Assembly (NCBI RefSeq): GCF_047549485.1
Contig: NZ_CP180191.1
Span: 1,426,001 to 1,490,000, forward strand
Source: Piscinibacterium candidicorallinum
GTDB taxonomy: Bacteria > Pseudomonadota > Gammaproteobacteria > Burkholderiales > Burkholderiaceae_C
Reading direction: 5' to 3'
DNA: 64,000 bases
In this document: in pieces, positions 57,632 through 64,000 of the stretch
Layout of the letters: every line of letters starts with the position of its first letter
How positions within the stretch are numbered: position 1 is the first letter of the stretch
Translations under genes and position numbers: made by a program
Notes under the pieces: generated by a model
The model's input: only the letters and a program-made list of their open reading frames with translations
Told to the model about the DNA's origin: nothing
The model's database searches: none

Positions 57632-58050
57632 CCGAGCCAGTTCACAAGTACTGGCCCGGCGACCACACCCCAGGTCGCCGCAGCCAGGAGCAGGGAAAGA
57701 AACACCGCGGCGCTGCCCATGTCCTTGGCGCGGCCAGCCAGTGGATGGATCTCGGGACTCGCCTTGTCCACCACCGCCTCGATTGCCGAGTTGAGCAGTT
57801 CCACGATCAGCACCAGCAGAAGCACGGCGATGAGGGCCAGTTTGGAGAGCGCACTGACCGGCAGCAGCAGAGCCACGGGGGCGAGCACCGCGACAAGTAT
57901 CAGCTCCTGTCGAAACGCGTGCTCATGCTTCAGCGCGGCTCGAAACCCGTAGAAGGAATAGATCGCCGCCTTGCTGATGCGGGCGAGCCCACTGCGGCTT
58001 TTCAAGTCGGCGCCGGTCTGAGGCTTGGGTTCGGCGGGTCTTTGGTTCAT
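57628..58050 (-). CDS. dgkA: Diacylglycerol kinase
   Basis: Small inner-membrane enzyme that recycles diacylglycerol to phosphatidate. The 140-residue product has a cytoplasmic N-terminus, YGFRAALKHEHAFRQEL, three membrane helices (VAVLAPVALLLPV, LALIAVLLLVLIVELL and VFLSLLLAAATWGVV), and the catalytic NSAIEAVVDKASPEIHPLAGRAKD (quoted as NSAIEAVVD and AGRAKDMGSA). ATG at 58050 is chosen. It is convergent with hemW, with stop codons overlapping by three bases. Confidence 0.95.
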   Translation of the reverse strand: MNQRPAEPKPQTGADLKSRSGLARISKAAIYSFYGFRAALKHEHAFRQELILVAVLAPVALLLPVSALSKLALIAVLLLVLIVELLNSAIEAVVDKASPEIHPLAGRAKDMGSAAVFLSLLLAAATWGVVAGPVLVNWLG

Positions 58051-58077
58051 CAACCTGTCATCCCGTGCATGCTCGGA

Positions 58078-58127
58078 TGCACGATGTTGGTGCGCGCACC
58101 GAAGTGGTGCTGCTTTGATTTGGTGCA
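58078..58127 (+). promoter_or_regulatory. Three adjacent NtrC-like binding sites upstream of glnA
   Basis: The pattern TGCAC-N7-GTGCA recurs: TGCAC-GATGTTG-GTGCG (58078-58094), CGCAC-CGAAGTG-GTGCT (58095-58111) and TGCTT-TGATTTG-GTGCA (58111-58127). The first two keep most half-site bases; the third has a perfect right half. They lie about 60-110 bases upstream of the sigma54-type element, as expected for an enhancer. Palindromes are seen; binding by NtrC is inferred. Confidence 0.6.
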
Positions 58128-58187
58128 GCTTTCCATTGCGTTCCCGCGGAATACACTGCAAAGCTGCTGCGCTGCACCAGATTGGCA

Positions 58188-58203
58188 TGGTACAGAAGCT
58201 GCT
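58188..58203 (+). promoter_or_regulatory. Putative sigma54 promoter of glnA
   Basis: TGGTAC-AGAAG-CTGCT at 58188-58203 matches the -24/-12 consensus TGGCAC-N5-TTGCW with two mismatches and keeps the required GG-N10-GC spacing. It lies about 80 bases before the glnA ATG and downstream of NtrC-like sites. Confidence 0.6.
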
Positions 58204-58283
58204 TTAACGCCCGGTGATCACCTCGCGAGGCCACAAATCACGCAGTGGTCAACACGAATCCCACACTCAGGAGAATGCGCATT

Positions 58284-59696
58284 ATGGCGACGCCACAAGA
58301 CGTCATGAAGATGGTCAAGGACAACGACGTCAAGTTCGTTGATTTCCGCTTTACCGATTTCAAGGGCAAGGAGCAACACGTCTCCGTGCCGGTGTCGGCC
58401 TTCGACGACAGCAAGTTCACCGCTGGCCACGCCTTCGACGGTTCTTCGATCGCTGGTTGGAAGGGCATTGAAGCCTCCGACATGCTGCTGATGCCGGACC
58501 CGTCCACCGCCAACCTGGACCCCTTCCGCGAAGAGCCCACGCTGATCCTGTCGTGCGACGTGATCGAGCCCTCCGACATGAAGGGCTATGACCGCGACCC
58601 GCGCTCGCTGGCTCGCCGCGCCGAGGCCTACCTGAAGGAATCCGGCATTGGCGACCAGGCCTTCTTCGGTCCGGAACCCGAATTCTTCATCTTCGACAGC
58701 GTGACCTGGAACGTGGACATGTCCGGCTGCGGCGTGTCGATCGAGTCCGAGGAAGCGCCCTGGAGCACTGGCAAGAAGTTCGAAGGCGGCAACCTGGCCC
58801 ACCGTCCCCCGGTCAAGGGCGGCTACTTCCCGGTGCCTCCGGTCGACAGCTTCCAGGACATGCGTTCTGAAATGTGCCTTCTGCTCGAGCAGATGGGCGT
58901 GCCGGTCGAAGTGCACCACCACGAAGTGGCGGCGCCCGGCCAGTGCGAAATCGGCACGAAGTTCAGCACCCTGGTGCAGCGCGCCGACTGGTCGCAGATC
59001 CTGAAGTACGTCGTGCACAACGTGGCGCACAGCTACGGCAAGACGGCCACCTTCATGCCCAAGCCTGTGGTCGGTGACAACGGTTCCGGCATGCACGTGC
59101 ACCAGTCCGTGTGGAAGGACGGCAAGAACCTGTTTGCAGGCGACGGCTATGCCGGCCTGTCCGAGTTTGCGCTGTACTACATCGGCGGCATCATCAAGCA
59201 CGCCCGTGCCCTGAACGCCATCACCAACCCCGGTACGAACTCCTACAAGCGTCTGGTGCCCGGCTTCGAAGCCCCGGTGAAGCTGGCCTACTCGGCCCGC
59301 AACCGCTCGGCCTCGATCCGCATTCCGTATGTGAGCAACCCGAAGGGTCGTCGCATCGAAGTGCGCTTCCCGGATCCCACCGCCAACCCCTACCTCGCAT
59401 TCAGCGCCATGCTGATGGCCGGTCTGGATGGCGTGCAGAACAAGATCCACCCGGGCGAAGCGGCCGACAAGAACCTGTACGACCTGCCGCCCGAAGAGGA
59501 TGCAAAGATCCCGACCGTGTGCTCCAGCCTGGACCAGGCCTTGGAAGCCCTCGACAAGGATCGCGGCTTCCTGACCAAGGGCGGTGTGTTCACGGACGGC
59601 ATGATCGACGCCTACATCGAACTCAAGATGCAGGACGTCACGCGCTTCCGCATGACCACCCACCCGGTCGAATTCGACATGTACTACAGCGCCTGA
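58284..59696 (+). CDS. glnA: Glutamine synthetase, type I
   Basis: Makes glutamine from glutamate and ammonia, the main ammonium-assimilation step. The 470-residue GSI product has FDGSSIAGWKGIEASDM, the ATP site NGSGMHVHQS, NRSASIRIPYV and the adenylylation Tyr in KNLYDLPPEE, so GlnE-type control is expected. ATG at 58284 (MATPQDVMKMVKDND) has AGGAG with 10 bases spacing. An ATG three codons earlier is only 1 base from AGGAG. Upstream lie NtrC/sigma54-type sites and downstream ntrB/ntrC, matching nitrogen control. Confidence 0.98.
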   Translation: MATPQDVMKMVKDNDVKFVDFRFTDFKGKEQHVSVPVSAFDDSKFTAGHAFDGSSIAGWKGIEASDMLLMPDPSTANLDPFREEPTLILSCDVIEPSDMKGYDRDPRSLARRAEAYLKESGIGDQAFFGPEPEFFIFDSVTWNVDMSGCGVSIESEEAPWSTGKKFEGGNLAHRPPVKGGYFPVPPVDSFQDMRSEMCLLLEQMGVPVEVHHHEVAAPGQCEIGTKFSTLVQRADWSQILKYVVHNVAHSYGKTATFMPKPVVGDNGSGMHVHQSVWKDGKNLFAGDGYAGLSEFALYYIGGIIKHARALNAITNPGTNSYKRLVPGFEAPVKLAYSARNRSASIRIPYVSNPKGRRIEVRFPDPTANPYLAFSAMLMAGLDGVQNKIHPGEAADKNLYDLPPEEDAKIPTVCSSLDQALEALDKDRGFLTKGGVFTDGMIDAYIELKMQDVTRFRMTTHPVEFDMYYSA

Positions 59697-59754
59697 TCGT
59701 CGCGATCAGCGCTTCGGGCGAAGGCGTGAGCCGTCGCCCGATGTCGAAGCAACA

Positions 59755-59784
59755 ACACAAGGGGCGGTTTTACGCCCCTTGTGT
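59755..59784 (+). terminator. Terminator after glnA
   Basis: ACACAAGGGGCG-GTTTTA-CGCCCCTTGTGT is a perfect 12-bp stem. Only a weak T-rich stretch (ATTCT) follows. It separates glnA from the exported-protein gene. Confidence 0.8.
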
Positions 59785-59844
59785 ATTCTGGCAAGCACGA
59801 AAGCATTAACCTACGAGGCCCTGCTTGTGTTCCAGAGGTTCGTG

Positions 59845-60339
59845 ATGCATTGCTTGTTTCGTGCCCTGAGGGTGCTGCTGCTGGCCGGTGTCGGCCTGGC
59901 GGGTGCCGCGCAGGCGCAATCGAGCTTCTATTTCATCTGTGATCGCGAGGACGGTGGCCGTCATTTGACGGACAACGAAGCCGACGCGCGCAAGTACAAG
60001 AACTGCCAGCGCAAGGAAATGCAACCGCCGGCGGTGGTCATGCCCGCGCAGCGCCTCGCGCCGCGCCCGGCCGCCGCTGCTCCCAGCCCGGGCCCGGCGA
60101 GCTTTCCGCGTGTTGAGCCGGCCGAGCAGGTGAGCCGGGATCAGGGCCGCCGCCAGGTGCTCGAGACCGAGCTGCGAGCGGAGGAAACCAAGTGCGCCAG
60201 CCTGCGCCGTGATCTGGGTGAGGCCGAGCGCAATGTCGCTGCCGCTGGGCGCCTGGCCGGCCTGCGCGACGACATTGCCCGTTGCGACTCCAACATGGTG
60301 GCCATCCGCCAGGAGCTTGCGCGGCTGCGCGCGATGTAA
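59845..60339 (+). CDS. Exported coiled-coil protein (DUF4124-like)
   Basis: A 164-residue protein with signal peptide (LLLAGVGLAGAAQA), a small N-terminal domain FYFICDREDGGRHLTDNEAD reminiscent of DUF4124 (bind-and-turn motif with two Cys: C33, C52 region), a Pro/Ala linker and a C-terminal coiled coil (RRQVLETELRAEETKCASL). Function is unknown. I recall such a gene between glnA and ntrB in other Burkholderiales. ATG at 59845 is chosen; GTG one codon earlier is possible. It lies after the glnA terminator. Confidence 0.7.
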   Translation: MHCLFRALRVLLLAGVGLAGAAQAQSSFYFICDREDGGRHLTDNEADARKYKNCQRKEMQPPAVVMPAQRLAPRPAAAAPSPGPASFPRVEPAEQVSRDQGRRQVLETELRAEETKCASLRRDLGEAERNVAAAGRLAGLRDDIARCDSNMVAIRQELARLRAM

Positions 60340-60357
60340 GCCGCTACATTCCGTCCC

Positions 60358-60409
60358 ACCGGCCGACAGTGCGCACGAGCCCCGTGCGATTGCCGGCCGG
60401 TTTCATTTT
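60358..60409 (+). terminator. Terminator between the exported-protein gene and ntrB
   Basis: ACCGGCCG pairs with CGGCCGGT (60358-60365 with 60394-60401), with an inner partial stem GTGCG. TTCATTTT follows. It could limit or attenuate transcription into ntrB. Confidence 0.7.
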
Positions 60410-60430
60410 CGGGCCCGTGAAACGCCTCCC

Positions 60431-61498
60431 ATGAACCTCGCCCGTCCCGCTCTGCTCAGTGGCCTGGACCTCGTGTCATCTGCTGTGGTGCTCGTCGCGC
60501 CGGATGGCACGATCCACTACGTCAATGCAGCGGCGGAGTCACTGTTCGATCTCTCCTTGCGGCAGCTGGCTGGCGGTGCGGTGGCCGCGCCCTTCGAAAA
60601 TGGCGCTGAGCTCGCCGAGCTGGTGACCGAGGCGCGGGATAACCAGTTCTCCCGCAAGCGCCTTGAGATGGTGCTGCGTCGGCCAGGCCGCGAGCCGGTG
60701 CCCGTGACCTGCGTGGTGACGGCACCGGAAACGCCGGAATCCCCGGTGGTGCTGGAGTTCCAGGAGATCGACCAGCAGCTGCGGGTCTCGCGCGAGGAGC
60801 AGCTGACCGCGCAGAACGCGATGAACAAGGAGCTGGTGCGCAACCTGGCGCATGAGATCAAGAATCCGCTGGGCGGCATCCGTGGCGCGGCGCAGCTGCT
60901 CGAGCCGGAGCTGCCCAGCGCCGATCTGCGCGAATACACCCGCGTCATCATCAAGGAGGCCGATCGCCTGCAGCTGCTGGTGGATCGGCTGCTGGCACCG
61001 CACCGCCGCCCGCATCAGGTGGGCGATGTGAACATCCACGAGGTGCTGGAGCATGTGCGCAGCCTGCTGCTGGCCCAGTATCCGCACGGTCTGAAGGTGG
61101 TGCGCGACTATGACGTGAGCGTGCCCGAGTTCCGCGGTGATCGGGAGCAGCTGATCCAGGCTGTCTTGAATATTGCCCAGAACGCCGCGCAGGCGCTCAC
61201 GGCAGAGATCGCTGCCCAGACGGCGCAGATCCGATTCCGCACCCGGGTGGTCCGGCAGGTCACGATCCAGAAACAACGCTATCGGCTGGCACTGGACTTG
61301 CGAGTCATCGACAACGGCCCCGGTATCCCGGAGGACTTGCGCGATCGGATCTTCTACCCGTTGGTCAGTGGTCGCGAAGGGGGAAGTGGCCTCGGTCTGA
61401 CATTGGCGCAGACCTTCATCGAACAACACTTCGGAACCATTGAATGCGACAGTCGGCCCGGCCACACGGACTTCCAGATCCTGATTCCCTTGCCCTGA
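60431..61498 (+). CDS. ntrB: Nitrogen-regulation sensor kinase NtrB
   Basis: Histidine kinase/phosphatase that controls NtrC under PII direction. The 355-residue soluble product has an N-terminal PAS domain (VVLVAPDGTIHYVNAAAESLF, in parts), the H-box LAHEIKNPLGG with His 141, the N-box NIAQNAAQAL, and G-boxes DNGPGIP and GGSGLGL. There is no membrane segment, as is usual for NtrB. ATG at 60431 is chosen; the longer upstream frame runs into the previous gene. ntrC starts 40 bases downstream. Confidence 0.96.
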   Translation: MNLARPALLSGLDLVSSAVVLVAPDGTIHYVNAAAESLFDLSLRQLAGGAVAAPFENGAELAELVTEARDNQFSRKRLEMVLRRPGREPVPVTCVVTAPETPESPVVLEFQEIDQQLRVSREEQLTAQNAMNKELVRNLAHEIKNPLGGIRGAAQLLEPELPSADLREYTRVIIKEADRLQLLVDRLLAPHRRPHQVGDVNIHEVLEHVRSLLLAQYPHGLKVVRDYDVSVPEFRGDREQLIQAVLNIAQNAAQALTAEIAAQTAQIRFRTRVVRQVTIQKQRYRLALDLRVIDNGPGIPEDLRDRIFYPLVSGREGGSGLGLTLAQTFIEQHFGTIECDSRPGHTDFQILIPLP

Positions 61499-61538
61499 CC
61501 CGGACGATCCGGGCTGAGAACTCCCGCGGAGGCCGAGC

Positions 61539-63098
61539 ATGAGTGCAGCAGCGGACACCGTCTGGGTGGTGGATGATGATCAATCCATCCGCTGGGTGAT
61601 CGAGAAGGCACTGACCAAGGAAAACGTGCCGGTGCGCAGCTTCGATTCGGCGCGCTCGGTGATCGAATCCCTGACCGAAGATGTGCCTGCAGTGCTGGTG
61701 AGCGATGTACGCATGCCCGGCACCAACGGTTTCGCGCTGCTCGAGCACGTCAAGCGAGAGCATCCGGAGCTGCCGGTGATCGTGATGACGGCGTTTTCCG
61801 ATCTGGACAGCGCCGTGTCGGCCTTCCAGGGCGGCGCCTTCGAGTACTTGCCCAAGCCCTTTGACATCACCAAGGCCGTCGAGCTGATCCGCCGCGCACT
61901 TGATGAGCACAAGCGCGAGGTCGCCGCGGCCGAGCCCGCCGTGGCCACGCCCGAAATGCTCGGCCAGGCGCCGGCCATGCAGGACGTCTTCCGCGCCATC
62001 GGGCGCCTGTCCCAGAGCCATGTGACGGTGCTGATCACGGGCGAATCCGGCACCGGCAAGGAGCTGGTGGCGCGGGCTTTGCACCGCCACAGCCCACGTG
62101 CCAACAAGCCCTTTGTGGCGATCAACACCGCCGCCATCCCCAAGGACCTGCTGGAGTCCGAGCTCTTCGGCCATGAGCGCGGCGCCTTCACCGGCGCTCA
62201 GACCATGCGCCGCGGCCGCTTCGAGCAGGCCGAGGAGGGCACGCTGTTCCTCGATGAAATCGGCGACATGCCGATGGATCTGCAGACGCGTCTGCTGCGC
62301 GTGCTGTCTGACGGGCACTTCTACCGCGTGGGTGGCCACGCGCCGATCAAGGCCAACGTGCGCGTCATTGCCGCCACGCACCAGAACCTCGAAGACCGCG
62401 TGCGCCAGGGTCAGTTCCGCGAGGATCTGTTCCACCGCCTGAACGTGATCCGCCTGCGCCTGCCGGCATTGCGTGAACGCAGCGAGGACATCGCGCTGCT
62501 GGCGCGCTACTTCCTGGCCAAGAGCGCGCGAGAACTCGGTGTGGACGCCAAGCGCTTCTCGGACGACACCCTGCGCTTCCTCTCCGGCCTGCCCTTTCCG
62601 GGCAACGTGCGCCAGCTGGAGAATCTGTGCCATTGGGTGACCGTGATGGCGCCTTCGCAGGGCGTGGAGGTGAAAGATCTGCCGGACGATCTGCGCCAGC
62701 AGATTGCAGCAGCACCCGCCAGCGGGACACTGCTTGCCGGTGCTGCCACGCTGGGACACGCAGCTGATGCAGCAAGCGCGCAGCCGAGCGTCGTGGCGGC
62801 GCCCGCGGTGCCCTTTGCGCCGCTGGCCGCGCCGCCGGGCGTGATTGCTGCGCCGGGTACCTGGCAGGCGCAGCTGGAAGCCGTGGTACGCGAGCGGCTG
62901 GTGCAGGGCCTGCCGGACGTGATGCCCAAGCTGGCCGAGGACTTCGAGCGCACCGTGATCCAGACCGCGCTTGTGGTCACGGGCGGTCGGCGCGTGGAGG
63001 CGGCGCAGCGCCTGGGCATCGGCCGCAACACCATCACCCGCAAGATCGCCGAACTGGGAATCGATGACGGCCCCGGGGCGGACGAGCCGGCAGGCTGA
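61539..63098 (+). CDS. ntrC: Nitrogen-regulation response regulator NtrC
   Basis: Sigma54 enhancer-binding activator. The 519-residue product has a receiver domain with Asp 56 (LVSDVRMPG) and Lys 106, a central AAA+ domain with Walker A GESGTGKE (168-175), the sigma54-contact loop GAFTGA (215-220), Walker B LFLDEIGDM and R-fingers. A Fis-type helix-turn-helix follows (VEAAQRLGIGRNTITRKI). The Ala/Pro linker (about 395-450) is longer than usual. It lies 40 bases after ntrB and ends before a strong terminator. It should act at the NtrC-like sites upstream of glnA. Confidence 0.97.
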   Translation: MSAAADTVWVVDDDQSIRWVIEKALTKENVPVRSFDSARSVIESLTEDVPAVLVSDVRMPGTNGFALLEHVKREHPELPVIVMTAFSDLDSAVSAFQGGAFEYLPKPFDITKAVELIRRALDEHKREVAAAEPAVATPEMLGQAPAMQDVFRAIGRLSQSHVTVLITGESGTGKELVARALHRHSPRANKPFVAINTAAIPKDLLESELFGHERGAFTGAQTMRRGRFEQAEEGTLFLDEIGDMPMDLQTRLLRVLSDGHFYRVGGHAPIKANVRVIAATHQNLEDRVRQGQFREDLFHRLNVIRLRLPALRERSEDIALLARYFLAKSARELGVDAKRFSDDTLRFLSGLPFPGNVRQLENLCHWVTVMAPSQGVEVKDLPDDLRQQIAAAPASGTLLAGAATLGHAADAASAQPSVVAAPAVPFAPLAAPPGVIAAPGTWQAQLEAVVRERLVQGLPDVMPKLAEDFERTVIQTALVVTGGRRVEAAQRLGIGRNTITRKIAELGIDDGPGADEPAG

Positions 63099-63184
63099 GC
63101 GCGGCATTTCGCGATGCCCACCGGCCCCGCCGCGACGCTAAACGCCAGGGCAATCGGCCGAAGACGCGCTCCTGGAGAGGTTTA

Positions 63185-63290
63185 GATCGTTATCGGACAT
63201 GATTTTGATGAATCAAGAATACGGCTTTCCGCGCATCATGCAAGCGGAAAGTCGGTTTTTTCCATCAAGTAATCATCCAAATTCGGTCGT
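63185..63290. repeat. Convergent-gene intergenic element, copy 6
   Basis: AT-rich gap between ntrC and the monooxygenase gene. The AAGCGGAAA hairpin is the ntrC terminator, and CCAAATTCGGTCG (63277-63289) follows. It shares words with the other convergent gaps. Confidence 0.55.
63222..63261 (+). terminator. Terminator after ntrC
   Basis: CGGCTTTCCGC pairs with GCGGAAAGTCG (one G-U pair, 11-base loop), followed by GTTTTTT. It ends the glnA-ntrBC region and lies between convergent genes. Confidence 0.9.
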
Positions 63291-64000
63291 TCAATAGGCG
63301 TACAACCAGGGCAAATCCATGAGCTGCGGCCGCACGCCCAGCGCCAGATTGCGCGCCAGCCGCAGCGGCCCGGCGGCGTGGAAGATGCGCCCGTTGCGGG
63401 CTGCCCGTGCCTGGACCTGAGCATTGCGCTGCCAGCGCTGTTGCGCATAGCGCGCCAGGGCAGTGGGCGTGGCGCCATGCGCCGCCAAGGCCTGCGCCAG
63501 GGCGTCCGCATCCTCGAGTGCCATGCCGGCACCCTGCGCCAGATAGGGCTGCATCGGGTGCGCCGCATCGCCCAGCAGGGCGATCGGGCTGTCGGCGCGC
63601 AGGTGCATGTCTGATACGCCGCGCAGTGGCGCGCGAGCGTGCACCCGCCAGCGGCGCAGAGCGGGGAGGGCGGCCAGGGTTTCGGCCAGCGGGGTGCACA
63701 CCGGCCCGGTGGCCTGCAGCAGATCGCTCAGCCGGCCTTCACCGGCCCAGGCGCCGTGTCCTTCCTCATCAGCGGTCGGCAGCGGACCATGCTGCTCGGT
63801 GAAGGCCGCCACATTGAGCCACTCGCCGCCACGCACCGGGTAGCTCACCACATGCATGCGCGGGCCCAGCCAGGCCTGCACCTCAGGCCGGCGCAGGCGC
63901 TCGGGCAGATCGTGCATCGGCACCATGCCGCGCCAGGCCAGCTCACCGGTGTCGGGTACCCGCACGTCGGGCCAGAAGCGGCTGCGCACCGCGCTGCGCA
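63291..64000 (-). CDS. FAD-dependent monooxygenase (5' end outside window)
   Basis: C-terminal about 236 residues of a class A flavoprotein monooxygenase related to salicylate 1-monooxygenase or UbiH. The visible part shows the FAD-binding block IALLGDAAHPMQPYLAQGAGMALEDADAL (quoted as LLGDAAHPMQPYLAQG and GMALEDA), typical of the DG/GD motif region, and a C-terminal helical end LMDLPWLYAY. The N-terminal Rossmann fold and start codon lie beyond the right edge, so substrate class is uncertain. It is convergent with ntrC. Confidence 0.88.
   Translation of the reverse strand, partial: RSAVRSRFWPDVRVPDTGELAWRGMVPMHDLPERLRRPEVQAWLGPRMHVVSYPVRGGEWLNVAAFTEQHGPLPTADEEGHGAWAGEGRLSDLLQATGPVCTPLAETLAALPALRRWRVHARAPLRGVSDMHLRADSPIALLGDAAHPMQPYLAQGAGMALEDADALAQALAAHGATPTALARYAQQRWQRNAQVQARAARNGRIFHAAGPLRLARNLALGVRPQLMDLPWLYAY

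Overview
The window is about 64 kb of GC-rich, densely coded chromosome, most likely from a betaproteobacterium of the order Burkholderiales. This rests on family content and gene order: DUF2863 and DUF3460 proteins, grpE-thioredoxin-dnaK-dnaJ, gmk-rpoZ-spoT, rph-rdgB-hemW, tRNA-Ser next to lysC, and glnA followed by ntrB-ntrC. No prophage, insertion sequence, plasmid gene or CRISPR array was seen, so this reads as core chromosome. Both end genes (grpE on the left, a FAD monooxygenase on the right) are cut by the window edge.

Layout. 0-4.2 kb: heat-shock chaperones grpE, a small thioredoxin, dnaK and dnaJ, with a sigma32-type promoter overlapping the end of the thioredoxin gene. 4.2-10.3 kb (minus strand): a membrane-anchored TlpA-type thiol reductase whose membrane part resembles half of Lgt, a TonB-dependent receptor, an exported Ig-like protein and a zinc-peptidase lipoprotein with a long proline tract. 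10.4-15.7 kb (minus): panB, scpA, a DUF3460 protein, a SulP transporter and an AEC transporter. 15.7-23.3 kb: a peptide-type ABC importer, with two paralogous binding proteins divergent from two permeases and a fused double ATPase. 23.5-28.7 kb (minus): a second TonB receptor, a small membrane protein, a GspE/PulE ATPase and an NlpC/P60 hydrolase. 29-41.5 kb: a degenerate response regulator, prpE, an outer-membrane-like protein, DUF2863, an HbpS/GlcG protein, a PaiB-like protein, a ferredoxin-reductase, an SDR protein, a chemoreceptor, a YegD-type Hsp70 and a small zinc-ribbon membrane protein. 41.9-48.3 kb: a GntR regulator, tmRNA, a Sir2 protein, a zinc-ribbon/cupin pair, tRNA-Ser, lysC, tRNA-Pro, tRNA-Arg, tRNA-His and greB. 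48.5-57.6 kb: spoT, rpoZ, gmk and yicC (minus), divergent from a Ser/Thr kinase, a PP2C phosphatase, rph, rdgB and hemW. 57.6-64 kb: dgkA, then the nitrogen module glnA, an exported coiled-coil protein, ntrB and ntrC.

How the parts work together. The chaperone genes form one folding machine. The nitrogen module is self-contained: ntrB/ntrC lie beside a glnA whose upstream region shows a sigma54-type GG-N10-GC element and three adjacent NtrC-like 17-mers. The kinase and phosphatase form a reversible phosphorylation pair.

No clearly new protein system was found. The most unusual material is in non-coding DNA. All six convergent intergenic regions longer than 100 bp share AT-rich words (AAGCGGAAA, GATCGATY, GGCCGAAAW). 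Inverted copies of the 3' ends of three genes (tmRNA, tRNA-Ser, scpA) lie just beyond those genes. The tmRNA and tRNA-Ser genes also end in almost identical terminator hairpins.
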